This document shows positions 34,405 through 45,784 of a DNA stretch of 64,000 bases, piece after piece; the first letter of the stretch is position 1, and each line of letters begins with the position of its first letter. The translations under genes were made by a program, and so were the position numbers. The notes under the pieces were generated by a model, which saw only the letters and a list, made by a program, of their open reading frames with translations, did no database searches and was not told the DNA's origin. Origin of the DNA: Ambrosia x helenae (taxonomy: Eukaryota; Streptophyta; Magnoliopsida; Asterales; Asteraceae); the NCBI GenBank assembly GCA_030844895.1, contig CM061225.1:105662688-105726687 (forward strand). The letters are read 5' to 3'.

Positions 34405-35208
34405 ATGACCGAGAGAATCCACCCTTCCTCAAAGTCCAACGTAACCACTATCTCCGACACCACAACCAAAAACCCTAAATTACCACTTCCACCAGCGAAA
34501 GCGTACCTTTACAACCAACACGTCCCTTCATACCAACGAAATAATAAAACCAATCTTCACAAAAACCACCACAAGCATGTCCACAAGTGCTTCTGCTTAT
34601 ACTGCTTCTGGTCAATTCTCATAACAATCCTCATCCTCCTCCTTGCCACAATCACAGGCACCATCCTCTACCTCCTATACCGCCCTCACCGACCGACATT
34701 CTCCGTTACATCACTCAAATTCTCAACATTCAACCTCACAACCGCGACCGATGGCACCACACACCTCACCTCCAATCTCAACCTCACTATCTCCACTAAA
34801 AACCCTAACAATAAGATCATATTCCACTATGATCCTATCGCGATCACATGCATAACAGACGAAACAATAATTGCAAGTGGTAATTATGCAAATTCTTTTA
34901 CCAGTGATACAAATAACATTACGGTTATTCGGTCTACGTTGAGGAGTGACTCTTTGCTTCTGGAAACGGAGACTGTGAATAGAATTAGATCAGATATGAA
35001 GAAGAAATTTGGTCTAGGGTTGAAGATATTGCTTGATACTCATGCCACTGTGAAGGTTGAATCGTTTAGGAGCAAAAAGGTTGGTATTAGGATCAAATGT
35101 GAGGGAATTCATAGCAAGATTACAAAATCATCCGTAGTGTCTGCTGCTGTTTCTGATGCAAAATGTGAGGTTGATCTTCGGATTAAGATCTGGAAATGGA
35201 CTTTTTGA
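34405..35208 (+). CDS. NDR1/HIN1-like (LEA_2) membrane protein
   Basis: 267 residues, one exon, intact. Order: proline/histidine-rich cytosolic tail (1-60) ending in a basic H-K-N-H-H-K-H-V-H-K stretch; a Cys-rich edge (C-F-C-L-Y-C) leading into a single membrane span (about 65-92); then an extracytoplasmic LEA_2 domain (about 105-245) with L-N-L-T-I-S-T-K-N-P-N, the diagnostic N-P-N motif, several N-glycosylation sequons, and a final C-x-x-D/E-L-R strand. Proteins of the NHL group sit in the plasma membrane; some are induced in pathogen responses. Closest in layout to NHL6/NHL13-type members, but I cannot fix the orthologue. Start: first ATG in frame, after an A-rich leader. Confidence 0.88.
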   Translation: MTERIHPSSKSNVTTISDTTTKNPKLPLPPAKAYLYNQHVPSYQRNNKTNLHKNHHKHVHKCFCLYCFWSILITILILLLATITGTILYLLYRPHRPTFSVTSLKFSTFNLTTATDGTTHLTSNLNLTISTKNPNNKIIFHYDPIAITCITDETIIASGNYANSFTSDTNNITVIRSTLRSDSLLLETETVNRIRSDMKKKFGLGLKILLDTHATVKVESFRSKKVGIRIKCEGIHSKITKSSVVSAAVSDAKCEVDLRIKIWKWTF

Positions 35209-35344
35209 AGCTTCTGTTTCCATGGAAGTTATTGATATTTTTTTATATTTTTGTTATATGAAAGTTTATAGAAAATTTTAAGAATAGAAAACTTTATAAG
35301 TCGATAATGATATAATAGTTTTGTTATTTATTTTTTTAACTATT

Positions 35345-35875
35345 AACTATAGCATTAAGCCCCCGCGTTGCGGCGGGGATGTAAATCGTGAAAAAAGTAA
35401 TGTTGAAAAATTTTATCGAACCCGTGTGTTGAAGAAACGTTAGACCCGCGCATTGCGACTATTAAACCGAACGAAAAGTAGACGTAAAAACATTTAACCA
35501 CGCAAGCCCAGTGTGTGTTGACGCGCAAAAATTAGACCAAAATATATAACATAGAAAATAATAACCAAGTCGACTTAGGACCCGCACGTTGGACGGACTG
35601 TTATAAGGGAAAAATAGCCGAAAAAATGTAGAACCATACACGCGCATTGTAGCATGTTAATTCGTAAAATTTAGACCGAAACATTAAACTGAAAAATTGT
35701 AAAAGATGAAAAGTATAGAGCACCAAAGTTGAAAGTGGAAAAGTATTGGATTAAAAATAAAAAAAGTTTTGTGATAAATTGGTAAAATTTGAAAAGCATA
35801 TGAGTTAAAAGGGAAAAAATGAAGTGCAAACCTTTATGCACACTTTATAAACAACAATGCACTAACAACTTGTTA

Positions 35876-35880
<5 letters not shown>
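35345..35880 (-). mobile_element. Degenerate Helitron-like 3' region
   Basis: Reversed, 35345-35385 reads CCCCGCCGCAACGCGGGGGC then a short spacer, a hairpin like Helitron 3' ends, but the terminal CTRR is altered (CTATAG). To the right CCGCGCATTG-type motifs recur at about 35450, 35520, 35580 and 35640 among 'TTAGACC' segments, suggesting repeated decayed termini. Confidence 0.45.

Positions 35881-35916
<36 letters not shown>
35881..35916. repeat. (TA)n microsatellite
   Basis: Pure TA tract at the left edge of element E5. Confidence 0.95.
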
Positions 35917-35919
<3 letters not shown>

Positions 35920-36325
35920 GAGGGTTATCTTGAGAACGCTAAATATCGCGAGAACCGTGAGAACAAATGAGAAAAGCAATCAAAATCATTTTTTTTCAAT
36001 ACAAACCTAATTATAATCAAAATACAATATTAAAAAACGATTTTTCTTTCCAAATAATTCTTCTTTTCTTGCAAAAACACTTTCAAATTAACTTTTTACA
36101 CATGTGTAAATGAAACAGTTTACACATGTACAAACAGTAAATTTACACATGTGTAAAAACAATTTATTTCCGTATATGTTTAAAATTTTACGCGTAAATT
36201 GTGTTTTTGGGATTGTATTTTAGTAATAAAGATAAGTGTAAAAAGAAATTTTTGATTTGAATGGTTTTAGATGGCGTTCTCCGCGGTTCGCACGAAATAT
36301 AGGTGTTCTCAAATTAACTTTCCCC
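35917..36325. mobile_element. TA-flanked element E5, 409 bp
   Basis: Begins GGGGAGGGTTATCTTGAGAA and ends TTCTCAAATTAACTTTCCCC, with TA tracts on both sides. It contains GAGAACCGTGAGAAC near the left end and three TTTACACATGTGTAAA-type palindromes centrally. It aligns along its length, inverted, with E3 at 17891-18220. Confidence 0.75.
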
Positions 36326-37264
36326 TATATATATATATAGGGGAGGGTTATCTTGAGAACATGATTTTTTGTGAGAACCCTGAGAACAATTTTCATCCAT
36401 TGATCTACTTTCATCAAAGGCTAAGATTAAAAGATGGTTATAAGAAGAAAAAATAAGCAAGCTGGAAACCTAAAAGGGCAACTTCGTCAAAGAAAATTAT
36501 ATTCATCATTGTTCCCAAATCCACAATTCATATCTTAACATACCTTCACTCATCAACTTTCGTTTATCTGCAATGGTCTGTTCTTCATTGAAAACACACC
36601 TTCAAACATGATTCAGAAGAATAGAAGCTTATGTTAATCCATAATTCAGATCTGGAACTTGAGAAATAACAAGTGACGTTGGTGGTGCCCTAAATGCCAT
36701 TGAAGAAAACTGGAGAAGACGAGCCCTGAACATCTTTCTTGATGATTGGTTATATCAAATGCTTCTTGTAGCTTCGTTTATTTCATTTCATTGTTTGATT
36801 GAATGTTGCACATTGTTTAAGTAATTCTAATTGTTTAGCAACTGATAAATGTATTTTGTTGTTTTTATTTTCTAAGCAATTAAATATATTAGTGTTCCCC
36901 TGTTTTGTTGGTTTCATAACAGAATTTTTCTAGCATTAATCAAATTGAACAACATTTAAGGTGTGTTTGAGTAATTGTAGATAAGGTGTTTGATGAAATG
37001 TCTAAGTGTCTATTGAGTTGATTTTGTTTGAATAGTTGCATATGAGGTGTTTGATGAATTGTCGTAGTGTATATTGGGTTGGTTTTGTTTGAGTAGTAAG
37101 CATCCTAAACCATAATTTGGGATTTTTCCAAATATTTATTGTAAGCTTGATATATCTTATATTAAAACACTATATTTGCTTGCCTTCGATGATTGCTACT
37201 TACACATATTGAAAATACTCTTCAATTACATTATATTGCTTTAATAGAAGCATCAACGAGTAGT

Positions 37265-39040
37265 AAACAAACAAAAAATCATATATATGTAAGTTTACAC
37301 ATGTGTACATCATCATGCTTAAGTTTAAAAAATATTTACACATGTGTAAATCATCTTAGTTAATATTGTATTTGTGTAATTAAGCAATTTACACCTGTGT
37401 AAATAAGTTGTTTACACATATGTAAGTAAGCTTTTGTGTACATTTCTACCAACATGTTGTTTAATTAAAGTCTTACTTTAATAGTGGTAAACAATATTGA
37501 TTGGGGAGTTTGACGAGACACATGCAAATGTATAAGAAAGCTTCTGAAGAAGTAGGAATGCGACTTCAAACTAAGGAAAAGCAAGAGATTGAAAGCACAA
37601 CTGAATTTTCTTAGAAAGAAATACGATGCGAAGATTATACTCTTGAATGAAATTATTTACCGAGAAGATGCGATAAAGAAAGCATTGGAGTTTGAGAGAA
37701 ACCAAAAGACTAGATGATATTATGGATTATGACTTGTTTTGGTTAACATATATAAAGGATTATAACTTTTGTTTTTATGTTATCATGCTTACCGCCTGTC
37801 AATGATTGTGACTTGTTGGGCAATTTAATGTATTTGATATTTGGATGATACTATCTTGGTTTAAATCATACTTGTTGATCAAAATAATACTTACGATTTT
37901 TGGCATAACACTATATTGGTTTAATTCACAGTTTGCACTATATTGGTTTAATTCATTGTTTACATATGTGTAATTCAACCGCAACCGTGTAAAACATGAA
38001 TAGATAAATGGTAGTGAACAAAATTTACATATGTGTAATACAAATCCACATATGTCAAAAAGAAATAAATAAGTGGTACTAAACAATTCAGACATATGTA
38101 ATTTAGATGCAAATGTGTCAAACAAAATTAAAAAAAGTGATAGTGAACAATTTACACACGTGTAATGCAGCTGAACATATGTAAAAGAGACATAGATATA
38201 TGATGGTGAACAATTTACACATGTGTAAATCAACTTACATATATAAAACAGACAAAAATATATGAAAGAGAACAATTTACACATGTGTAATTCAACTACG
38301 CATGTGTAAAACATACATCGATATGTGTGGTGAAAACTTTACACATTTGTAAATCCATGACACCTATGTAAAAAAGACACACATATGCGATAGTGAAAAC
38401 TTTACACATGCGTAATTTAGCTGCACGTATGTAAAATAGATACAAATATGTGACGTGGATCAATTTACACATGTGTAAATCACTACACATATATGTAAAT
38501 ATAAGTTGAGACAATATAAAACAAACACGTATGTATGATAATGCTCGGACTGTGGCATAAACCACCAAACTTTAAATCGATAATATATTATTACGTTCAG
38601 TTGCTTGAATGGTGGTATTGCTAGGCTTTAAATCTACCCACTATAGTGTTAATACTAATGGAAGATTTTATAAAGATATGAAGGTCTATACATTTGTAGG
38701 GTACATCATGATAGTTAAAAATAATAAGCATAGATATTAAGATTTAGAAAAGTGTAATCATTATAGTTTAAAATAATAAGCATATATATGAAGATTTACA
38801 CATGTGTAAATCATAACAGTTAACAAAAAGAACGTAGTTATCAAGTTTTACACATATGTAAATCATAATAGTTAAATTCAATAAAGCATAAATATGAATG
38901 TTTACACATATGTAGATCATAATAGTGTTAATAAACAGTTTACACATGTGTAAATCAGATCTGAATGTATAAAACAGAAATACAGAAATGCTAGTGAATA
39001 ATTTACACACATGTAAAACAGACACTACACATGTGTAAAA
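37265..39040. repeat. TTTACACATGTGTAAA palindrome array
   Basis: Around twenty or more exact or near copies of TTTACACATGTGTAA. Between about 37960 and 38510 they follow a regular unit of roughly 62 bp, each with two palindromes and a shared spacer around AGACA..AGATATGTG. Minus-strand open frames rich in H-M-C-K over the array are artefacts. Confidence 0.85.
37509..37717 (+). pseudogene. Coding-like fragment, coiled-coil, unidentified
   Basis: In one frame (37556-37717) it reads K-L-R-K-S-K-R-L-K-A-Q-L then F-L-R-K-K-Y-D-A-K and finally A-L-E-F-E-R-N-Q, ending in TGA. Just upstream in another frame is M-Y-K-K-A-S-E-E-V-G. Charged, helical composition with no low-complexity bias suggests an exon remnant captured by E6. 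Family not recognised. Confidence 0.45.
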
Positions 39041-39309
39041 CAAACACACTTCACAAATATAGTTTGATAACGAATAAGAAAACAAGCCTAAATAGATAAT
39101 AATATTTGAACACTTAAATAATAAATTATAAAACTATAAAATCCAACGATAAAACAAAAGTTCAGATTCAACCAAATGTTAAGTGTTTAATATTCATAGT
39201 ACATGAGTACAATATTCAAACTAAAACTAGTGAAATAAAAAAAACTTCATTCGCCGTTGTTATCTTAATCATTATGACTCTCTTCATCAAAATGACTATC
39301 TTCATTGGT

Positions 39310-39966
39310 CCGATTATGGTTTTTAGGACAGTTTCCTTGCATCAATGTGTTGCAAGTATAAGTATATGGTTGACAACAATCTTGAACATTTTATAAAACA
39401 ATCTCACTCCCATTTTCGCTTTCTTGTTCTTCGAGTAACCGTTAATAAGACTAGTGTACATAACCTTATCGACAAAAAACCATAGGCTTCATTTCCATAC
39501 TCAATAACTTAGCCTCTTTAACTCTCTTCATCTTATAAAAACCAAATACAAGTGCATTCCACAAATGACATACATGTAGGACACCTCTCTCAAGCATTAT
39601 ATCAAACACTTGGAGGGCTTCATCAACAAACCCTCTAGAAGCCAACCCAATAATCAGATATTAGCATATTATAACAAGCAACCAAAAATAAATCCAAACA
39701 TCATTAATCCTAACACAATAATCATAAGCGTCAACAAATCTATTATGTTCAAACAGCTCTTGAAGAAGCTCCAAAAATGCTCTTACACTAGAATCTAACT
39801 TCAACCCATTATCCTTCTGAACATGATAATTTTCCTCTTTAATCTGCCCCAACTTACAATAACAAACCATCATGAACCCAATAACCTTCTGAACATGATA
39901 ATTTTTCTCTTTAAACTTCCCCAACATACAATTAGAAATCATCACAGAACCCAAACCACATAGCAT
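39310..39966 (-). pseudogene. Pentatricopeptide-repeat (PPR) gene fragment
   Basis: Minus-strand segments in shifted frames read like P-class PPR units: A-F-L-E-L-L-Q-E-L-F-E-H-N-R-F; then G-F-V-D-E-A-L-Q-V-F-D-I-M; W-N-A-L-V-F-G-F-Y-K-M-K-R-V-K-E-A; then V-M-Y-T-S-L-I-N-G-Y-S-K-N. The pattern 'T/N-x-L-I-x-G-x-x-K ... A-x-x-L-F-x-x-M' is that of organellar RNA-binding PPR proteins. A 73-bp internal duplication (about 39815-39960) and frameshifts show it is dead. It lies inside E6, so it may have been carried by it. Confidence 0.75.
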
Positions 39967-40385
39967 TGGGCTTAACCACTCGTTTCAGGATCCTATCAAT
40001 ATACACATTTTTTACTTTCATAATCAACAATATTCTAAAATTGGAGCGTCTGGTGGGGCTAAAATTAGCGATATAAATTATGTTGATGTTGAATCAAAAT
40101 CAAATGAACCTACAATTGCAATGGTTGAAGATTATAAAAGATATCGTTGAACAAACCGAATAAAGAGAATTATGTTGAATAATTCGCATGAAATTCAGGG
40201 AAGGTTGACCTAATCTATGAGAATTGTCTGAGCAATTGAACGTAAAAAAAATTGAAGGAAAAAGGGATTGGTATACAATTACTAATTTAACCTTTTCATT
40301 AAAACATAAGGGGGTATAAATGAGTGGCTCAGATTTGTTCTCATGGTTCTCACAAAAGATGAGTGTTCTCATTTAAACCCTCCCC

Positions 40386-40408
40386 TATATATATATATAT
40401 ATATATAT
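40386..40408. repeat. (TA)n microsatellite
   Basis: TA tract at the right edge of E6. Confidence 0.9.
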
Positions 40409-41150
40409 AAATATAAATGTTACCTCGTTACTTTTACGTCTATTTAAATACTTTATTGTTTTGGTATTTTACCTAACCTCACCTATAAAAGAACATCTAT
40501 TATTTAAGACTATTCATATCTACACACTCCCTCACTTATCTACACATTCTGACACATTCATATAAGGCGTATGGCACCATACGCCCCATATAGGTTTCAC
40601 TTTATTGATTTTTGAGCCAGCAATCACTGGGTGTCTGATCAATCACCTTATATCCCTCATGTAACACCATACGCCCCATATGCTATGTCTGAGTTTTTTT
40701 AGAAGAAACTACGGTCTTCCAATTTTCATTGTTTTAGCACGTTTTTTTTTAAGATTTTTAAACGTTCGGTATGCGGCATAGATATGTTACGAGTTATACT
40801 TTGTAAAAAAAACGTTATGAATTAGTTTTTTATCGACATACACATATTTTTTTATTTTAAATATCTTACAAACAACTTATACGTTTAACTTAGTAAATAA
40901 TGCGTCATTTTAGATGTTTGTTTTTATTATTAACATTTTTAACAAGTTTAACAAAATTTTAAGCAACAAACCAAATCACATCAAGACAAATGGGGCATAT
41001 GCCTATATATGCGGCATATAAGTGTAGGCAGGAATCCAAATTTAACTTTTAGGAATCCCGCACTAACTATATGGGGCATATATACACATATAGGCCGCAT
41101 CTGTATGCTCTTTCAAAAGCCCAATTCTTCAACAGACATGAAATCCTAAA
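40409..41150. other. AT-rich DNA with TATGGGGC motifs
   Basis: ACCATACGCCCCATA occurs at about 40575 and 40665, and the related inverse ATGGGGCATA at about 40990 and 41075. May be a decayed MITE or LTR piece; boundaries not found. No gene. Confidence 0.4.
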
Positions 41151-41186
41151 AGGGTGTGTACGTTAGACACATCTCTCTATATATAC

Positions 41187-41792
41187 CAACTCGGTATGCA
41201 ACAGATCTTCACATCAGTCGCGCACCTGCAAGGCAATGGTCAAGTCGAAAGAGCAAATGGAAGCATAGTGGAGGGCATAAAGACACGGCTCGAAACTAGA
41301 CGCACAAGGTGGGTAGATGAACTCCCGCATGTATTATGGGCCTACCGAACCCTAACAAAAACAAGCAACGGCGAAACTTCGTTCAGCTTAACTTATGGTT
41401 CCAAAGCGGTAATACCTGTGGAAATTGGTTGCCCTTCTGCAAGAGTCCTCAAGGCAGACAAACGGAACAATAACGAAGAGCTCCGATTAAACCTTGACTT
41501 GCTCGGGGAGCGTCGCGAACTAGCGGCAATCAAAGAAGCAAAGTACAAGACACAACTGGAGCGCTACTACAATCAGCGCGTCAAACATTGCAAATTCAAG
41601 ATCGGAGACTACGTTTTCCGCAACAAAGAGGCTTCCAACGCGGAAAAGCCAGGAAAACTTTCTCCAACCTAAGAAGGGCCATACAAAATCCAAGAAGACT
41701 TGGGAATAGGCGGATACGCGCTGGAAATACTAGATGGAACCCCTATCCCTCGATCCTGGAATGCAGCACAGTTACACGCATGTTACCTGTAA
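41187..41792 (+). pseudogene. Ty3/gypsy (Tat-type) integrase C-terminal part
   Basis: Q-Q-I-F-T-S-V-A-H-L-Q-G-N-G-Q-V-E-R-A-N is the end of the integrase core (normally A-H-P-Q-x-N-G-Q-V-E, with the catalytic E). W-V-D-E-L-P-H-V-L-W-A-Y-R-T, G-E-T-S-F-S-L-T-Y-G and the C-terminal G-P-Y-K-I / L-D-G-T-P-I-P-R-S-W-N follow. One in-frame TAA (41670-41672) breaks it where a W is usual; the frame ends at TAA 41790. No chromodomain follows. All upstream gag-pol is missing. Confidence 0.88.
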
Positions 41793-41869
41793 TCTATTTG
41801 TAATATCGGCTAACCACGCCATTGTACTTATTTAATCAATGAAGTTTGTTTCCTATATCTGTTATTCTA

Positions 41870-42120
41870 CTTGTTTTTTCGTCGCCGCAGTCTACAAGAC
41901 AAAGCTAACGCCTACGTCGGACTACAAGCCGCGTACTACAGCATGCGCCGCACTACAGTCTTCAAGACATGTTTAATAAGTGTCGGACATAGAAGCGGCG
42001 CATTGCCACATACGTCGCGCTACAGTCTTCAAGACATGGTTTTTAACACCAAAGTCGGACTAACGGCACAAGTTTGTTGTACTACAGTCAAAGTATTTAA
42101 CACTTAACGCCGGACTGCGA
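41870..42120. repeat. Short diverged tandem repeats after integrase
   Basis: CTACAGTCTTCAAGACATG occurs twice (about 41957 and 42020) with related TCGGACTACA/GTCGGACTAA segments around them. This is spacer DNA between the convergent integrase and antisense frames. Confidence 0.6.
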
Positions 42121-42292
42121 AGTTATACACAGGCGCTGATTTCTACTTACACACCGGGGGACGACTTGGTTAAATAAGTAACAGAAAATAACGCAAGAAT
42201 AAACGGATATAACAAACATATTTCATTAATATTTGGGAATTAAAAACCCAATATTTACAAGTACAAAAACTGCAAAAAGATTACAAACAAAA

Positions 42293-44220
42293 CTAGTCGG
42301 AGTCGCTAAAGTCAACCAGTTCCACTTCCAGATTAAGTTGACTCCCAGAAAACCCCTCCTCCTCGGCTATCTGGCGCTCCCTCTCTAGGCGTGCAACCTC
42401 TTTACAGTCCACCACCACCTGAAGGATGGGGAACTCGATCTTCTCAAATTTGGCCAATTCCTTTTCATACTCATCCTTCAGGGGCTTGCCATAGTGCTCC
42501 GCCTCTTCAATCCGCCCGCGATTCTGGCTATGATGAAAACCATCATCACAACCCTCGCTGAACCCCTAAGAATGTGCGGCAGCAACTATGTCGGCGACAT
42601 GGTCCCCAAGTTTTGGTTCATTCCAGAACCGCTTGAAAACCTGCAAAACAAAACAAAGTGTTAGAATATTTTCATGTATAAGAAACACTAAATAAGGAGG
42701 AGATAAGGCTTACCCCCTCAATCCCACTGGTCATCAACCAATGATAGCCTCCTGAGGCTTCTCCTGCGCCGCAGCAGATTGGTCTAGCAAGGATTTGGCG
42801 TTATTAGCCTCCTCCACTGCGGCGTCGCGAGCTTCTTCCATGGAGTCCCACTCTTGCTCCAAATCCTCCTTCACACGGAGGACAGCCACCTTCTCCTCCT
42901 CCAGCACAGAAATACGGGAGGTTGCGACCAACAGATCTTTATCTTTCAGTTGTAATTAGGACTGCACCTCCGCGTATTGAGAGGTCCTCTCCGCCGCCAA
43001 CTTGGACTAAGCCCCCGCAGAGGCAAGAAGCTTGGAGTTTTCATGTTTGAGCTCTTGGATACGCTCCTTCAGCTTCATTGTTTCCTCGTTGGTGACCCAA
43101 CAGGACTCAGTCCACACTGGCCGCCGCTGGTCTTGCTCCAAGAGCTTGACCTTATCTTCCGCTTCATAAGCTCGGCGGCGGTATCTCTCTACTTCTGCCT
43201 TGTACTTGGCCTCCCTCTCACCAAGGCTAGCCTTCTCAGCGACAAATTTGGCAATATCGCGCTGGTAGGTCACGTCCATCCTCCTCAATGAATCGATCGC
43301 TGCCTGTTGCAATGCCTGGCTGACGCAAATGTCTGATATCAAGGATGGACGATCAAGGCTATCTTGGTAAGCCTTCAACTGGGGAGGGACCACCTCCACC
43401 ACAAACACCTCGGCGGCCAGGGGGTTGGCAAATCTGGTGTTTTCCCTAATGGACCAACGAGGGCGCCTGATAGAATCACCCTCCGCCCAGCTGGAACCTC
43501 GCCCTCAACAGACCTTCCAACCAACTCCCCCGGAGGAGCCCTTCAATGTGGTGGACCCAAAGGTCCCCCAAACCAATGAGCCAGGCGGCGCGCTCCCTGC
43601 CCAGCCAAAATCACCCCTACCAGCCCCAGCGCCTCCCCCTAGGGTGGCCTTCGCCATCTTCCTGGAGGCATCATCGGCCCGCTTCTTGGACTCCGCCTCC
43701 ACCTTCTCCCTCTCCAATTGAGCCTTCTCCGCCTGGATCTTTTCCTTCTTAAGGCGGAGACGCTCCTGCTCAGCTTTCTCCGCAGCAGCATTCTTCAAAG
43801 CTTCATCGGATTTTGCCTGCGCCTCAACTTTATCCTTCTCCCTCCACAAACAATCCTCTCCCCTCTTCCTCTCCACCTCAGCAAGTTCTTCTGCGGTAGG
43901 AAACGGCGGAGAGGGGGTAGGAATCACCTTAGGAGCGACCACTACAAGGAAGAGAGAAAAGTTAGCATAAGCATATAAAAAATGGGGGGAGATAACATTT
44001 ACCTGAAGTCTTCTTCACAATATTGTGAAGAACAGGTTGGCACACAGGAGGGGCAGTTATATTAACAAAAAATTAAGGAGCCCCCTCCTTCTCCAGCGGT
44101 CCAGAAGTCCTAACAGGAGACTTCCCCGAGCCAACGCTCTCTTCAGCACTCTTCGAGCTGCCCCCAGTCCAGGATGAGGATACATGGCGCTGCCTCTTTG
44201 TGGCGCTTCAATGGATCTTC
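42293..44220 (-). pseudogene. Tat element antisense ORF, C-terminal part, spliced
   Basis: Minus-strand reading frame ending at TAG 42295-42293 (L-V-D-F-S-D-S-D). Coiled-coil, charged protein: A-E-K-A-E-Q-E-R-L-R-L-K-K-E-K (43505-43941), K-Y-K-A-E-V-E-R-Y-R-R-R (43007-43408), L-E-E-E-K-V-A-V-L (42734-42931). Two introns with GT-AG ends join exons: 44002-43942 and 42713-42641. A stop (about 44072) and frameshifts show decay. It continues across the nested insertion to 62174. Additional antisense ORFs between pol and the 3' LTR are known for Tat-lineage elements. Confidence 0.72.
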
Positions 44221-44225
44221 AGTTT

Positions 44226-45723
44226 TGTAACACCCCGTTGTTAAGTACCCGAAATTATATATATAATCTATGATTAATTAACATAATTATAAAATAATAT
44301 AACTAAGCTAATCCGGCTTAATGAAATCGGCCCAATAATATTAAGCCCACCCAAATAGAAGTCCAAAATAACTACTCATAACTAATGGGCTCTCCTAATA
44401 TAATCCAATAAAAACTCAGCCCGTTAAACATATCGGCCCAAACCCACACTTGGTTTTATCGCAACCTCATTTACATACATTCCACCAAGCCAGCCCTTTT
44501 CTCTGCTTATGTTCCACGCCTCCTTTCTCTTTCCGTGTCCTACGCATATACACATAATATTAGATAAGATGGACAGCTCATAAACTCACAAGCACATTAA
44601 ATGCACATCCTATGAACCTATTACTCCTCCTGTTTGAAAGCCACGCATGCACACCACATTAACCATTCTTCACACTCAACCTTTACAATACCACCACCTA
44701 TCATAAACTCATCATCATCCTTTAATCTAATCATATTATAAGATTCATGCATTTGTTCTTGTTGTAACTCACGCACACAAGACATACATGCACCTACATC
44801 TTCATTATCACACTTATCCATTCTCATCATTACCATTCATGCACCCCTTTTTATTACAAATACATACCATATGAAATACACACATACACTGCACCAATAC
44901 GAAAGAGGAGATAGAGAGAGTACGTATGAGGGAGAAAGGAGGATACGAGAAAGAGAGAGAGAGTGGCGAGGCAACCATGACTGGTCATCTTTTCCGGTGA
45001 TGACCCGACACCAACAACCTACCACCTTTACCCTCCGGTCCCGTACGAACCTCCACAACAACACTCGAATCATCATGAAATCATGATCGACCACCCACCT
45101 GTTCTTTAACATCTCTACATTTATTCACCTTAGTTATTATATATACTACACATCATATTCAATATTATAACACACGCAGCCATCTCCATCTAAACACTCC
45201 ATGTATACCGGCCATCTATCGCTCCCTACATCTAATATAAATACACATGACATATATATTGAATGAAGGGCTGCACTACTTCACTTCCTATATACATATA
45301 GAGTCAGAGAGAGATAAGAAAGAGAGAAAGAGTGAACGTGAAAGAAGTAGAGGAAGGCAACCACTTTCCGGTCGTCTTCTCCAGCTAAATCTCCGGCGAC
45401 CCGTTACCATGTTCACCGTATCCAACTCCAAACCCGACAGCTTCCTTACCTGGTAACCTTCGTCTTCTCCGATAACCCATTACCTTATATCCGAACCTTA
45501 GTTGTTGCTTGTTTATCTCCGAACACCATTCTGTTTAAGTTGAATATCTTCCAAACTCAAACCCAAACAAACCGATACCATGTACACCCGAACCCACCAA
45601 ACCGGATCCACACGAGAGGAAGGGAGCAGGCGTTTATTCTTGGGGAAGGTATGAAGCTGCGGGTATATGATCTTTGATAATACGCCGAGGACACACAAGT
45701 AGGTTATCTTTATTGATAAGTTA

Positions 45724-45784
<61 letters not shown>

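Larger units (their letters stand above)
36340..40385. mobile_element. TA-flanked long element E6, 4.05 kb, with PPR insert
   Basis: Left end GGGGAGGGTTATCTTGAGAA, then TTTTGTGAGAACCCTGAGAA; the right end reversed reads GGGGAGGGTTTAAATGAGAA, then TTTTGTGAGAACCATGAGAA. The ends are thus about 50-bp imperfect inverted repeats. TA tracts lie at 36326-36339 and 40386-40408. Inside: unassigned DNA, a short coding-like segment (37509-37717), a palindrome array (37265-39040) and broken PPR coding sequence (39310-39966, minus). No transposase seen. The shared ends place it with E3 and E5; it is about ten times longer because of the array and the host-derived sequence. Confidence 0.65.

Noticed and set aside
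37799..39085. Several minus-strand open frames rich in C, H and Y, as if a cysteine-rich protein
   Set aside because: They are translations of the TTTACACATGTGTAAA array and follow its period.
43364..43978. Proline-rich plus-strand open frames
   Set aside because: Mirror images of the coiled-coil antisense ORF, which has the introns and the family resemblance.
44621..45698. Recurring open frames of 60-98 codons (also near 51067-52142 and 59304-60165)
   Set aside because: They lie in the LTRs, overlap on both strands, have no start context or domain, and recur only because the LTR recurs.
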